The notes: generated from the sequence alone by a model not told the origin. Positions 1 to 11,912 are shown, numbered from the stretch's first letter. The stretch is 51,366 bases of DNA from Candidatus Scatomonas merdigallinarum (GCA_018716305.1 DVKB01000029.1:1-51366); one strand, 5' to 3'. Program-made: numbers and translations.

Positions 1-155
1 GTTATCTCCAAGTCAGGACCAACCTTTTCTGGCTAATCCATCCTTAGTTTACTGTTTTAGGTTTGTTCAAAGAACTTTCTCTTTCGAACTTTCGAGGATG
101 TGTTTTACTGTTCAGTTGTCAAGTTCCTGTCTGTTGTTTCCTCTCAGAAGCAACT
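1..155 (-). other. rRNA operon leader (rRNA gene itself beyond left edge)
   Basis: Read on the minus strand this is a gene-free leader running leftward from two consensus promoters. It contains GTTCTTTGAACA and TTGACAACTGAACAG, words like the antitermination boxA and spacer sequences that precede 16S rRNA in Firmicutes. No protein gene fits. I infer that 16S rRNA starts just outside position 1; the rRNA is not in the window, so a different stable RNA cannot be excluded. Confidence 0.6.
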
Positions 156-160
156 CTGAT

Positions 161-189
161 AGTTTATCACAGCTTTTTCTGTTTGTCAA
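161..189 (-). promoter_or_regulatory. rRNA promoter P2 (sigma-A type)
   Basis: On the minus strand TTGACA (184-189) is followed after exactly 17 bases by TAAACT (161-166). It lies about 75 bases downstream of a second promoter with the same geometry, the tandem arrangement usual for rRNA operons. Confidence 0.8.
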
Positions 190-235
190 CAACTTTTTTC
201 ATTTCTTTTTTGCTGTCCCTTGCGGCAACTCGTTT

Positions 236-264
236 ATACTACCACAGCGCTCCGCCTTTGTCAA
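236..264 (-). promoter_or_regulatory. rRNA promoter P1 (sigma-A type)
   Basis: On the minus strand TTGACA (259-264), 17-base spacer, TAGTAT (236-241). It is the upstream member of the tandem pair and lies between tRNA-Ser and the rRNA leader. Confidence 0.8.
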
Positions 265-285
265 CAGCTTTTTTTATTTTTTTTG

Positions 286-310
286 CCGGTTGATTTAACC
301 GGTATTTTTT
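286..310 (+). terminator. possible plus-strand hairpin with U-tract
   Basis: CCGGTT (286-291) and AACCGG (297-302) form a 6-bp stem with a 5-base loop, followed on the plus strand by TATTTTTT. It has a terminator shape only for plus-strand transcripts, and no plus-strand gene ends here. On the minus strand the hairpin is followed by A residues, so tRNA-Ser transcripts should read through into the rRNA promoters. Confidence 0.3.
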
Positions 311-400
311 CTGTTTTTTATCGCCGCTTTACATTGAAGGCAGAAATAAAAATCAGAAAACGCCTGGCAGCAAATCCGCAGATTTATCTGCTTCAGCGAA

Positions 401-489
401 CGGAGAAGGAGGGATTTGAACCCTCGCGCCGCTATAAACGGCCTACACCCTTAGCAGGGGCGCCTCTTCAGCCACTTGAGTACTTCTCC
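401..489 (-). tRNA. tRNA-Ser(GCU)
   Basis: An 89-nt class II tRNA on the minus strand. The acceptor arms GGAGAAG (483-489) and CTTCTCC (402-408) pair, with discriminator G at 401. The anticodon loop reads CTGCTAA, giving anticodon GCU. A long variable arm typical of serine tRNAs is present, and the T-loop is TTCAAAT. CCA is not encoded. It has its own promoter and lies upstream of the rRNA promoters in the same direction. Confidence 0.95.
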
Positions 490-542
490 AATGCCTGATA
501 AAATCAGCAATATGATGCCGCCCGCAGCGGCGATACTTCATA

Positions 543-571
543 AGTATATAAAAACAGTTTTCATTTGTCAA
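543..571 (-). promoter_or_regulatory. promoter of tRNA-Ser
   Basis: Minus-strand TTGACA (566-571), 17-base spacer and TATACT (543-548), a near-perfect sigma-A promoter 54 bases upstream of the tRNA 5' end. Confidence 0.8.
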
Positions 572-878
572 CGGTTTTTCACATTTTTTATGTAAATTAT
601 TTCATTTATCTATATATAGTAGAATTTTCTAATTTTTTCCACTATATATGACCCCAGGCGCCAAATCCCCTGTGGCCCGCGCCCTTTAAAAGTAAGATTC
701 TCACTGCTCTTTTCTGTAAAATTTCTCCGGGGATATTTTTATAAACAATTTCAAAGTTTATGTACTTTTCATGGGAAATCTGGTATGATAAAACATACCG
801 GAGGAATGTGATGCCTGGATAAAAGCATCAGATGTGTATAAAAAGATGGGTTAAAAAACAGTTGAGGAGGATTTTTGT
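572..878. other. intergenic region between tRNA-Ser and ferredoxin
   Basis: About 300 bases with no convincing gene. It is AT-rich. TATATAGT (613-620) and ACTATATA (641-648) form an inverted repeat. A second perfect inverted repeat, GGTATG-N6-CATACC (782-799), overlaps a TATGAT -10-like hexamer (784-789) upstream of the ferredoxin and could be an operator. The matching -35 is weak. Confidence 0.5.
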
Positions 879-1265
879 ATGAAGAAACTGAAAGTAAAGA
901 AGGATGTCTCCTGTATGGCTTGTCTGGAATGTGTCAATGCCTGCTCCACCGCTTTCTATAAAGTCGCGGATCCCGGCAAGGCCTGCATCCAGATCATTGA
1001 GAAAAACGGCGAGCCCAAACCTATGGTCTGCGTACAGTGCGGCAAATGCGCCAAAGCCTGTGAAGCCGGAGCCATCAAACAGAACGCCAAAGGCGTTTAT
1101 ATGGTTGACAAAAAGCTCTGCACCGGCTGCGGCAAATGTGTGGAGGCCTGCCCCTTCCATGTTATGGTAAAAGCGGAGGAGAGCCCTGTTTCCTCCAAAT
1201 GTATCGCCTGCGGCATCTGCGCCAAAGCCTGCCCCATGGATGTACTGGAGATCGTAGAGTCATAA
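879..1265 (+). CDS. 4Fe-4S polyferredoxin (128 aa)
   Basis: A small soluble electron carrier. Four motifs of the form CxxCxxCxxxC are visible in order: CMACLECVNAC (about residue 11), CVQCGKCAKAC (about 50), CTGCGKCVEAC (about 81) and CIACGICAKAC (about 108). This gives sixteen cysteines, enough for four [4Fe-4S] clusters as two bacterial-ferredoxin-like halves. The start ATG has a strong GAGGAGG site upstream. The gene is monocistronic and converges on the fumarase genes across a shared bidirectional terminator. Its redox partner is not shown by the context. The family resemblance is to the HycB/DMSO-reductase-type iron-sulfur subunits, but no catalytic subunit is adjacent. Confidence 0.9.
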   Translation: MKKLKVKKDVSCMACLECVNACSTAFYKVADPGKACIQIIEKNGEPKPMVCVQCGKCAKACEAGAIKQNAKGVYMVDKKLCTGCGKCVEACPFHVMVKAEESPVSSKCIACGICAKACPMDVLEIVES

Positions 1266-1293
1266 TCCGGCCTTATACGGCACTTTAAAACAT

Positions 1294-1362
1294 AAAAGAG
1301 ACAATCCCCGGATTGCGGGCTCTTTAAAAAGCCAGAATTCCTGATGGGATTGTCTCTTTTTT
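1294..1362. terminator. bidirectional terminator between ferredoxin and fumarase
   Basis: A perfect 15-bp stem (1294-1308 with 1346-1360), AAAAGAGACAATCCC pairing with GGGATTGTCTCTTTT, with T-runs on both strands. It serves the ferredoxin on plus and fumarase beta on minus. The fumarase stop codon lies in the T-run. The stem core is nearly the same as that of the terminator at 19909-19948. Confidence 0.9.
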
Positions 1363-1915
1363 ATACCTCTGTTCTGTATTCTCCTATTGCGGTTTCATAG
1401 AGGTTATTTCCGAATCTGTCCGCCACGACAATCACCGGAAAATTTTCCACAGAAAGCTTTCTTATGGCCTCAGTTCCCAGATCTTCATACGCGATGACCT
1501 CTGCCTTAAGGATGCGTTTAGAAAGAAGCGCTCCCGCTCCCCCCACAGCCGCAAAGTAAACAGCTTTATTTCGCACAACCGCGTCCAGGACTTCCCTGGT
1601 TCTCTTTCCTTTTCCCACCATGCCTTTTAAGCCAAGATCCAGCAGTCTGGGAGCGTATTTATCCATGCGGCTGGCAGTGGTAGGTCCGGCGGAGCCGATG
1701 GGCCGGCCCTCTCTGGCCGGAGAAGGCCCCATATAATAAATCACCTGGCCCCTGATGTCAAAGGGCAGATCTTCCCCTCTGTCCAGAGCCTCCTGCATTC
1801 TCTTGTGGGCCGCGTCCCTGGCTGTATAAAGTGTTCCGGTGATATAAACATAATCCCCGGCTCTCAGATCCCGGATTTCTTCCTCCAGAAGAGGGGCTTG
1901 TATCTGTTTTTCCAT
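1361..1915 (-). CDS. class I fumarate hydratase, beta (C-terminal) subunit
   Basis: Second subunit of the two-gene, oxygen-sensitive [4Fe-4S] fumarase (TtdB/FumA C-terminal domain family), which interconverts fumarate and malate. About 184 aa. GPTTASRMDKY and GKGKRTREVLDAV are typical of the family. The ATG at 1915 (MEKQIQAP) is preferred because AGGAGAA lies 6 bases upstream; an in-frame extension reaches 1948 without a ribosome site. It overlaps no other gene with this start and follows the alpha subunit by 13 bases. Confidence 0.92.
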   Translation of the reverse strand: MEKQIQAPLLEEEIRDLRAGDYVYITGTLYTARDAAHKRMQEALDRGEDLPFDIRGQVIYYMGPSPAREGRPIGSAGPTTASRMDKYAPRLLDLGLKGMVGKGKRTREVLDAVVRNKAVYFAAVGGAGALLSKRILKAEVIAYEDLGTEAIRKLSVENFPVIVVADRFGNNLYETAIGEYRTEV

Positions 1916-1928
1916 ACTCTTTCTCCTG

Positions 1929-2771
1929 CTAAATAGTCCTGACCGCATGCCTGTTTACATGACAGCACATATTAACCGCCACCGGCAGTCCGGCGATATG
2001 GGTAGCGTAGGTATTAATATTTACAGCCAACGCGGTAACTCTTCCTCCCAGGCCTCCGGGGCCGATTCCCAGACCGTTGATTTTTTTCAGAAGTTCTTCT
2101 TCCATATCCCGGACCCAGGGAATCTCTGCGCGCTGATCCGCCGGACGGGTCAGCGCTTTTTTGGCCATCAGAGCCGACTTCTCAAAGGTACCGCCGATGC
2201 CCACTCCCACGATCACCGGAGGACAGGCGTTGGGACCTGCCTCCCGGACAGCGGAGAGAATAGCTTCTTTCACACCTTCCGGTCCGTCTGCCGGCTTCAG
2301 CATAAAAATCCTGCTCATATTTTCGCTGCCGAATCCCTTGGGAGCGACGGTAATTTTCACCTGATCCCCCGGCACAATCTCATAATGGATCACAGCCGGG
2401 GTATTGTCCTTTGTATTTTCCCGGATCAGCGGATCTCCCACCACAGATTTTCTTAAATATCCTTCTGCGTATCCCCGGCGGACCCCTTCATTTACGGCTT
2501 CTGTCAGATCTCCGCCTTCAAAATAAACCTCCTGGCCGATTTCCAGAAATATTACAGCCATCCCGGTATCCTGACAGATGGGAATCTGATCTTCCCCCGC
2601 GATCTGCAGATTTTCCTGCAGCTGGCAGAGAATCTGCTTTCCCAGAGGAGACTCTTCCTGCTCTGCAGCCTCTTTTAACTTTTTCTGCATGTCGGAAGAA
2701 AGAAAATAGTTGGCGTTTATACACATTTCACGGACTGCTTCCGTCACTTTATCCACATTTACTGTTCTCAC
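1929..2771 (-). CDS. class I fumarate hydratase, alpha (N-terminal) subunit
   Basis: 280 aa, holding the iron-sulfur catalytic core of heterodimeric fumarase. Cysteines of the cluster-binding type are seen in [22 protein letters not shown] and [10 protein letters not shown]. The start is GTG at 2771, overlapping the gyrA stop (GTGA), so translation is probably coupled to gyrA. The encoded [13 protein letters not shown] matches the usual N-terminus of the family, which supports this start despite a poor Shine-Dalgarno. L-tartrate dehydratase is a homologous alternative, less likely without context. Confidence 0.92.
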   Translation of the reverse strand: MRTVNVDKVTEAVREMCINANYFLSSDMQKKLKEAAEQEESPLGKQILCQLQENLQIAGEDQIPICQDTGMAVIFLEIGQEVYFEGGDLTEAVNEGVRRGYAEGYLRKSVVGDPLIRENTKDNTPAVIHYEIVPGDQVKITVAPKGFGSENMSRIFMLKPADGPEGVKEAILSAVREAGPNACPPVIVGVGIGGTFEKSALMAKKALTRPADQRAEIPWVRDMEEELLKKINGLGIGPGGLGGRVTALAVNINTYATHIAGLPVAVNMCCHVNRHAVRTI

Positions 2772-5254
2772 TTGTTAGTAACCCCGTCTTTTTCTTCCTG
2801 TTGTTTCTCTTCTTCCTTTTCCCGGACCTTGGCAATGCTGGCAATGGAAATATTTTCGCCTACATTCATGACCTTGACTCCGGAAGTAATTCTTCCCAGA
2901 ATGGAAATATCGGAGCAGGGAATCCGGATGATGATGCCTTCGGTGGTAATCAGCATCACCTCATTGTCCTCATTCACCGCCTTGACTCCCACCACATTTC
3001 CTGTTTTCTCCGTAATCTTATAGCATTTTACGCCCTTGCCTCCCCGGTTCTGCACGGTAAATTCCCCGATGGAGGTGCGCTTGCCCAGACCGTGCTCCGA
3101 CACAATCAGCAGATAATCTCCCTGGGTGTTGAGCTGCATGCCCACCACCTCATCGTGATCCATGAGATTGATTCCTCTCACTCCCATGGATACTCTTCCC
3201 GTCACCCGCACATCCGTCTCCTTAAAGCGAATGCACTGGCCGAATTTTGTAACCAGAATAATATCTTTGGTATTATCGGTAAATTTCACCTCGATGAGCT
3301 CGTCGTCATCCCGCAGGACAATGGCTGCCAGGCCGGTCTTCCTTACATTCTCATAGTCTGTAATGGGCGTTTTTTTCACAATTCCCTTTTTGGTCGCCAT
3401 AAACAGGAAATGGTTTTTCTTATATTTCTCAATGGGGATCACCGCGGTAATTTTTTCTCCCGGCTGCAGATGCAGCAGGTTAATAATGGCGGTTCCCCTG
3501 GCTGTCCGGCTGGCTTCCGGAATCTCATAGACTTTAAGCCGGTACACCTTTCCCGTGTTGGTAAAGAACATGAGATAATGATGGGTAGTGGTCATCAGCA
3601 GCTCTTCAATGTAATCATCCTCAATGGTCTGCATTCCCTTGATTCCCTTGCCTCCACGGCCCTGGCTGCGGAAATTGTCCACTGTCATTCTCTTGATGTA
3701 TCCCAGCTTGGTCATGGTAATAACCATGTTCTCCCTGGGGATCAGATCCTCCATGGAAAAGTCAAATTCATCGTATCCGATGGAAGTTCTTCTGTCATCC
3801 CCGTATTTGTGGGAAATTGCCAGAATCTCTTCTCTGATAACTCCCAGCAGTCTCTTCCGGTCCGCCAGGATTTCCCGGTATTCCTTGATCCGGATCTCCA
3901 GTTCATGGAACTCGGATTCCAGCTTGGCTCGTTCCAGACCTGTGAGAGCCCGCAGACGCATATCCACAATGGCCTGGGCCTGGGCATCGGTAAATCCGAA
4001 TTCCCGGATGAGATTTTCTTTTGCCTCCTGGGCGTTGGCGGAAGCCCGGATGATCTTAATGATAGCGTCGATATGATCCAGAGCTTTCAGCAGACCCTCC
4101 AGAATATGCGCCCGCTCCTCCGCTTTGTTGAGGTCGTATCTGGTTCTTCTTGCCACCACATCTTCCTGATGCCGCAGATACAGCTTCAGCATATCCAGAA
4201 GATTCAGAATTTTCGGCTGCTGATCCACCAGAGCCAGCATAATCACCCCGAAGGTATCCTGCAGCTGGGTATGCTTGTAGAGCTGATTCAGGATCACATT
4301 GGCGTTGGCGTCCCGGCGCAGCTCGATACAGATGCGCATACCCTCCCGGTTGGAATGATCGTTAATGGCGGTAATTCCATCGATCTTCTTTTCTCTCACC
4401 AGCTCCGCCATTTTTTCAATCAGGCGGGCTTTATTTACCAGATAGGGAAGCTCTGTGACAATGATCTGGCTCTTGCCGTTGGGCAGAGTCTCGATATTTG
4501 TCACCGCCCGCACCCGGATCTTTCCCCGTCCGGTGCGGTAGGCCTCCTCGATGCCCCGGGTTCCCAGAATCTCCGCTCCGGTGGGAAAATCCGGTCCCTT
4601 GACAATTTTCAGCACTTCTTCCATGGAGGTATCGCTGTCATACTCCACAAGATTATCTATAATCTGCACCACAGCGGCGATAACCTCCCGCAGATTATGG
4701 GGAGGTATATTGGTAGCCATGCCCACGGCGATGCCGGATGTACCGTTGACCAGCAGATTGGGATATCTGGAAGGAAGCACCGTAGGCTCTTTTTCCGTGT
4801 CGTCAAAGTTGGGAACAAAATCCACGGTATTCTTGTTGATGTCCGCCAGCATTTCCATGGAAATCTTGCTTAAGCGGGCTTCTGTGTAACGCATGGCGGC
4901 GGCGCCGTCCCCGTCCACAGAGCCGAAATTCCCGTGGCCGTCCACCAGAGGATACCGGGTGGACCAGTCCTGAGCCATATTCACCAGAGCTCCATAGATG
5001 GAACTGTCTCCGTGGGGGTGATATTTTCCCATGGTATCACCCACAATACGGGCGCACTTTCTGTGGGGCTTGTCAGGTCCGTTGTTCAGTTCGATCATAG
5101 AGAACAGGATCCTACGCTGCACCGGCTTCAGACCGTCCCGGACATCCGGAAGGGCTCTGGAAGCAATTACGCTCATGGCGTAATCGATGTAGGAATCTTC
5201 CATCTTTTTCTTCAGATCCACGTCCTCTATTTTGTCAAAAATATTATCTTCCAT
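2768..5254 (-). CDS. gyrA: DNA gyrase subunit A
   Basis: Breaks and rejoins DNA in the GyrA2B2 complex that introduces negative supercoils. The N-terminal breakage domain holds the catalytic tyrosine in AMRYTEARL (about residue 123). The C-terminal half carries beta-pinwheel blades, with the GyrA-box-like [10 protein letters not shown] at about residue 540. About 828 aa, normal length, with a charged tail. ATG at 5254 is chosen because AGGTGA lies 9 bases upstream; a TTG three codons earlier is too close. It lies 43 bases behind gyrB. In the quinolone-binding region the residue equivalent to E. coli Asp87 is Gly (GDSSIYG), while Ser83 is kept. Confidence 0.97.
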   Translation of the reverse strand: MEDNIFDKIEDVDLKKKMEDSYIDYAMSVIASRALPDVRDGLKPVQRRILFSMIELNNGPDKPHRKCARIVGDTMGKYHPHGDSSIYGALVNMAQDWSTRYPLVDGHGNFGSVDGDGAAAMRYTEARLSKISMEMLADINKNTVDFVPNFDDTEKEPTVLPSRYPNLLVNGTSGIAVGMATNIPPHNLREVIAAVVQIIDNLVEYDSDTSMEEVLKIVKGPDFPTGAEILGTRGIEEAYRTGRGKIRVRAVTNIETLPNGKSQIIVTELPYLVNKARLIEKMAELVREKKIDGITAINDHSNREGMRICIELRRDANANVILNQLYKHTQLQDTFGVIMLALVDQQPKILNLLDMLKLYLRHQEDVVARRTRYDLNKAEERAHILEGLLKALDHIDAIIKIIRASANAQEAKENLIREFGFTDAQAQAIVDMRLRALTGLERAKLESEFHELEIRIKEYREILADRKRLLGVIREEILAISHKYGDDRRTSIGYDEFDFSMEDLIPRENMVITMTKLGYIKRMTVDNFRSQGRGGKGIKGMQTIEDDYIEELLMTTTHHYLMFFTNTGKVYRLKVYEIPEASRTARGTAIINLLHLQPGEKITAVIPIEKYKKNHFLFMATKKGIVKKTPITDYENVRKTGLAAIVLRDDDELIEVKFTDNTKDIILVTKFGQCIRFKETDVRVTGRVSMGVRGINLMDHDEVVGMQLNTQGDYLLIVSEHGLGKRTSIGEFTVQNRGGKGVKCYKITEKTGNVVGVKAVNEDNEVMLITTEGIIIRIPCSDISILGRITSGVKVMNVGENISIASIAKVREKEEEKQQEEKDGVTNK

Positions 5255-5297
5255 GCTCTGCAATCACCTTTCCTTCGTGGTCATATCTTCCGCATTA

Positions 5298-8346
<3,049 letters not shown>

Positions 8347-8347
8347 G

Positions 8348-8557
8348 TTATTTCACAATCTTCACGTCTTTTCCCTCAAAGGAAAAAATGTCTCCTTCAA
8401 CAAGCTTTCTTCCCCTTCTGGTGTCTGTCTCCCCGTTGACTTTCACCCGGCCATCCTGGATCACGGCCTTGGCCTCTGCCCCTTCTTCCACCAGTCCGGC
8501 CAGTTTCATAGCCTGGCCCAGTTTTATAAATTCATCTCTGATTCTGATTGTATCCAT
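8348..8557 (-). CDS. S4-domain RNA-binding protein (YaaA/RlbA type)
   Basis: 69 aa made up almost wholly of one S4 RNA-binding fold (FIKLGQAMKLAG, then GRVKVNGETDTRRGRKL). It sits between dnaN and recF as in Bacillus and many Clostridia, where this small protein is linked to ribosome assembly. A GGGAGG site precedes the ATG. The exact role in this organism is inferred only from synteny. Confidence 0.92.
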   Translation of the reverse strand: MDTIRIRDEFIKLGQAMKLAGLVEEGAEAKAVIQDGRVKVNGETDTRRGRKLVEGDIFSFEGKDVKIVK

Positions 8558-8568
8558 TTTTTCCGTCC

Positions 8569-9678
8569 TTACCTCCCTGCGTTGATGTTTACAGGAAGGA
8601 TCAGGTAAATATAGGACTCCTCCTCATCCTTGATGAAACAGGGAGCCTTGGGATTTACCAGATAGATGGTGATCTCCTCATCGTCAATCACCCGCAGGGC
8701 GTCAATGAGAAACTTGGGGTTAAAGCCGATCATAATATCCTTTCCTGATTTTTCAATGTCAATATCTTCTCTCATGGAACCCATAGCGGAATCAATCCGC
8801 AGTTCCATGGAATCATCCCCGATATGGATGATGATGGGTTTCTTGTCCCCCTCTTTTACCAGCAGGGTAGCCCGGTCGATGCAGTCCAGAAATTCCTTTT
8901 TGTTGATCTTTACTTTTGTCTCATAATCGCTGGAGAGCATCTGCTCGATGCGGAAATATTCCCCGTCAATGAGCCTGGACACTACCTTGGTGTCGTCAAA
9001 CTCAAACAGAATGTGGTTGTCGGAGAAGAAAATCTGCACCTGGTCCTCCGTCTCCCCCGAGAGAATTTTGCTGATTTCATTGAGAGTCTTTCCGGGAACC
9101 ACTACCTTGCGGTCCGGATAGCTCTCCTTTAATTCCAGCTTCCGGATAGCGATCCGGTGTCCGTCCAGGGATACCACTTTCAGGAAATTATTTTTTACTT
9201 CAAAAAGTTCTCCGGTCATCAGCTTGTTATTCTCATTGGGCGCAATGGAAAAGATGGTCTGACGGATCACTTCCTTCAGGGTAAACTGAGACATGGTGAT
9301 GCAGTCATTTTTTTCAATCAAAGGCAGATAGGCAAAATCCTCCCCGGATTTTCCGGGAATGTTGAATTTCGCTTTTTCACAGGTAATGGTCGCCACCAGA
9401 TTTTCGTCTGTCTCAATGGTCACCTCGCTGTCCGGAAGTCTTCTGACGATTTCAGAAAAAATTTTCGCGTCCAGAGCGATGACGCCCTTTTCCAGAACCA
9501 GTCCTTCCGCGTAGGTTTCGATTCCCAGTTCCATATCGTTGGAGGTAAATTTAATGGTATTGGTGGAAGCGTCAATGAGGATGCACTCCAGAATAGGCAT
9601 AGTGGTTCTGGAGGGAACCGCCTTCATGACAATACTGACGCTTTTTAAAAGATTGGATTTTGAGAACACGAGTTTCAT
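8569..9678 (-). CDS. dnaN: DNA polymerase III beta subunit (sliding clamp)
   Basis: 369 aa ring-clamp protein that tethers the replicative polymerase. It has the three-domain clamp length and begins MKLVFSKSNLLKSV. The hydrophobic C-terminus, ending in LILPVNINAGR, matches the clamp pattern LxLPVR. AAAGGAG lies 9 bases before the ATG. It is downstream of dnaA in the same direction, separated by the origin region at 9679-9969. Confidence 0.98.
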   Translation of the reverse strand: MKLVFSKSNLLKSVSIVMKAVPSRTTMPILECILIDASTNTIKFTSNDMELGIETYAEGLVLEKGVIALDAKIFSEIVRRLPDSEVTIETDENLVATITCEKAKFNIPGKSGEDFAYLPLIEKNDCITMSQFTLKEVIRQTIFSIAPNENNKLMTGELFEVKNNFLKVVSLDGHRIAIRKLELKESYPDRKVVVPGKTLNEISKILSGETEDQVQIFFSDNHILFEFDDTKVVSRLIDGEYFRIEQMLSSDYETKVKINKKEFLDCIDRATLLVKEGDKKPIIIHIGDDSMELRIDSAMGSMREDIDIEKSGKDIMIGFNPKFLIDALRVIDDEEITIYLVNPKAPCFIKDEEESYIYLILPVNINAGR

Positions 9679-9969
9679 TTGGTACAGCTCCTTTCTGGTG
9701 TCAATGAATAAAGTTATCCACAGAAAGCGGATCCCCGCCGGGGCTTATTAAAAAAATAAAAGAAAAAGAAAATCCGTAGTAGTCTTCTTCATAGGTGTGA
9801 ATTTGTGAAAAACCCCGGAAACCCTTGTGGGAAAAGGATTTTCGGCAATCATAACTATGTGGATAACCGGAAGAAAGCATGTTGATAACATGTAGATAAC
9901 TTGAACTGAAAGTTATACACATATTGTCCACACTTCATTCACATGAATAATGTGGATGAATCAATACGA
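9679..9969. other. oriC: oriC, dnaA-dnaN part, with DnaA boxes
   Basis: A 291-base gap with a cluster of 9-mers matching TTATNNACA. Plus strand: 9714-9722 (TTATCCACA), 9913-9921 (TTATACACA) and 9924-9932 (TTGTCCACA, one mismatch). Minus strand: 9858-9866 (TTATCCACA), 9880-9888 (TTATCAACA), 9891-9899 (TTATCTACA) and 9951-9959 (TCATCCACA, one mismatch). An A-rich stretch at about 9746-9775 is a candidate unwinding element. With the second cluster upstream of dnaA this gives a bipartite Bacillus-like origin. The unwinding site is inferred. Confidence 0.85.
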
Positions 9970-11310
9970 TTAAAGGGAAGGATTGATCTTCTTCTTTAAC
10001 AGTTCGATGGTATTTCTGGTGCTTTCGGATTTGGCGATCTCACCCTCTATTTTTTTGCAGCCGTACATAATCGTCGTGTGATCCTTGCCCCCCATGATCT
10101 GTCCGATGGCTTTTAACTTGTAGGAAGTCATCTCGTTGCAGAGATACATGCAGATCTGGCGCGGAAAGGCGATTTTGCTGCTCCGCTTGTCGCTTTTAAT
10201 ATCCTCCGGGGTGATATCGAAATGCTCCGCCACCACATTGATGATGTACTCCGGGGTCACGACTCTCTTTTCGTTGGGAGAAATAATATCCGCCAGAGCC
10301 TGCTCGGCCAGGGCCAGATTGATCTCCCGTTTTTCCAGGTTTGCCAGGGCAATAACCTTGTTCATGGAACCTTCCAGTTCCCGGATGTTGGATTTGACGT
10401 TCTGGGCGATATACTCGATGACGTCGTTTCCCACGTCATATCCCTCCAGCTCCTGCTTCTTGCGGAGAATCGCCATACGGGTCTCATAGTCCGGACTCTG
10501 GATGTCGGCCATCAGCCCCCACTCGAACCGGGAGCGGATCCTCTCTTCCAGAATATCCATATCCTTGGGCGGACGGTCGGAAGACAGAATGATCTGTTTT
10601 CTGGCGGAATGCAGGCTGTTGAAGGTATGGAAAAATTCCTCCTGAGTGGACTCTTTTCCTATAATGAACTGCACGTCATCGATAAGCAGAACGTCAATAT
10701 TCCGGTACTTGTCCCTGAATTTTGTGAGGGCCGTGTTGTTTCCGTTACGGATAGCCTCAATCACTTCGTTGGTAAATTCCTCGCTGGTCACATAGAGAAT
10801 CTTGCAGCTGGGATTATGTTCTATAATAAAGTGGGCGATGGAATGCATCAGGTGTGTCTTCCCTAATCCCACTCCCCCGTAGAGAAACAGCGGATTATAG
10901 ATTTCTCCCGGGGATTCGGCAACCGCCAGGGAGGCGGCATGGGCAAACTTATTGTTGCTTCCCACTACAAAGGTGCTGAAGGTATATTTAGGGTTCAGCC
11001 CGGCCACAGAGGAGGCGGAGGAAGCTTTTTCAGAAAGTTCCATTCTCTCGATATCCTCAGGGAGAATAAATTCGATGTCACAGTCCTCTCCGGTGATCTC
11101 CGCGATGGCCACTTTCAGGGGAAGTTTGTATTTTTTGCTGACATATTCCAGACCTACCCGCTCTGAAGGCACCAGGATCGTCACGGTATGATCCTGCACT
11201 TTATGTACGGTGAGAGGTTTGAGCCAGGTTTTAAAAGAGACTTCGCCCAGTTCATGCTCTTCTTTTACTCTCTCCAGAATTTCATTCCATTTTTCTTTTA
11301 TTGTATCCAT
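9970..11310 (-). CDS. dnaA: chromosomal replication initiator DnaA
   Basis: 446 aa. Domain I occupies residues 1-80. The AAA+ domain has Walker A GGVGLGKT (about 145-152) and Walker B VLLIDDVQF. The C-terminal helix-turn-helix carries the DnaA signature around KLKAIGQIMGGKDHTT. The start MDTIKEKW at 11310 is chosen because GGAG lies upstream; an open frame continues 32 codons further but across the promoter and without a ribosome site. DnaA boxes on both sides suggest autoregulation. Confidence 0.98.
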   Translation of the reverse strand: MDTIKEKWNEILERVKEEHELGEVSFKTWLKPLTVHKVQDHTVTILVPSERVGLEYVSKKYKLPLKVAIAEITGEDCDIEFILPEDIERMELSEKASSASSVAGLNPKYTFSTFVVGSNNKFAHAASLAVAESPGEIYNPLFLYGGVGLGKTHLMHSIAHFIIEHNPSCKILYVTSEEFTNEVIEAIRNGNNTALTKFRDKYRNIDVLLIDDVQFIIGKESTQEEFFHTFNSLHSARKQIILSSDRPPKDMDILEERIRSRFEWGLMADIQSPDYETRMAILRKKQELEGYDVGNDVIEYIAQNVKSNIRELEGSMNKVIALANLEKREINLALAEQALADIISPNEKRVVTPEYIINVVAEHFDITPEDIKSDKRSSKIAFPRQICMYLCNEMTSYKLKAIGQIMGGKDHTTIMYGCKKIEGEIAKSESTRNTIELLKKKINPSL

Positions 11311-11377
11311 TTTCACATCTCCGGTCCGGCAATATTTTAAGTACAGGGTCTGCGCAGAAACCCAATTATCCTCATAT

Positions 11378-11406
11378 ATCTTATAATAAAAAAGGGGTTT
11401 TCGCAA
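11378..11406 (-). promoter_or_regulatory. candidate dnaA promoter
   Basis: Minus-strand TTGCGA (11401-11406), 17-base spacer, TAAGAT (11378-11383), about 68 bases upstream of the dnaA start. DnaA boxes lie just upstream, consistent with DnaA autoregulation. Confidence 0.55.
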
Positions 11407-11464
11407 TAGAATTTGTAAAGTTCAATTCTTTCACAGTTTCCATAAATACCCTGTAAAAAGCAAA

Positions 11465-11592
11465 TGTGAATAAGTGATTTGTTTTATTCACACTATTAAA
11501 TCCAGTAAAACTGGGAAAAAACAGCGTCGATTTTTGAAATATGCACACACTCTTCACAAGTTATCCACAAGTTATCCACAAAATGTGGATAA
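11465..11592. other. oriC: oriC, upstream-of-dnaA part, with DnaA boxes
   Basis: Five exact TTATNCACA-type boxes: TTATTCACA on minus at 11465-11473 and on plus at 11484-11492; TTATCCACA on plus at 11561-11569 and 11572-11580; and on minus at 11584-11592. The last three are packed within 32 bases. The region from 11311 to 11777 holds no protein gene, only these boxes and the two divergent promoters. Confidence 0.85.
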
Positions 11593-11675
11593 TCTTACGT
11601 TAACCATCCGTAAAACAGATATATAATAAGGAAAGAAAGAGTCAGGGAAAATTCATGAAAAAACAGAAGTTTTAC

Positions 11676-11704
11676 TTGACGCACCGGGAGTTTATGCATA
11701 TAAT
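11676..11704 (+). promoter_or_regulatory. rpmH promoter
   Basis: TTGACG (11676-11681), 17-base spacer, perfect TATAAT (11699-11704), 74 bases upstream of rpmH. It drives the rightward rpmH-rnpA-yidD-yidC-jag group. Confidence 0.85.
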
Positions 11705-11777
11705 TGAAATGATGTTTTCTCAACATGCATAAGAATTCAGATTAATAAGAGGTTAGGATAAAGGAGGTGCCGACATT

Positions 11778-11912
11778 ATGAAAATGACATTTCAGCCGAA
11801 AAAGAGATCCAGAGCGAAAGTTCACGGATTCAGAGCCAGAATGAGCACAAAGGGCGGAAGAAAAGTTTTAGCTGCCAGAAGATTAAAAGGGAGAAAAGAG
11901 TTATCAGCATAA
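11778..11912 (+). CDS. rpmH: 50S ribosomal protein L34
   Basis: 44 aa, highly basic, starting [18 protein letters not shown] and containing [15 protein letters not shown], the invariant L34 pattern. AAGGAGG lies 12 bases upstream of ATG. First gene of the right-hand arm, in the usual rpmH-rnpA order. Confidence 0.97.
   Translation: MKMTFQPKKRSRAKVHGFRARMSTKGGRKVLAARRLKGRKELSA

Noticed and set aside
63-498. Short open frames near the left edge
   Set aside because: The region is rRNA promoter/leader and tRNA-Ser; the frames have no ribosome sites and cross the tRNA.
2411-4873. Very long open frame (820 codons) on the plus strand opposite gyrA
   Set aside because: It is an antisense shadow of gyrA and the fumarase alpha gene: no ribosome site and no protein-family pattern, while the minus strand encodes an unmistakable GyrA.
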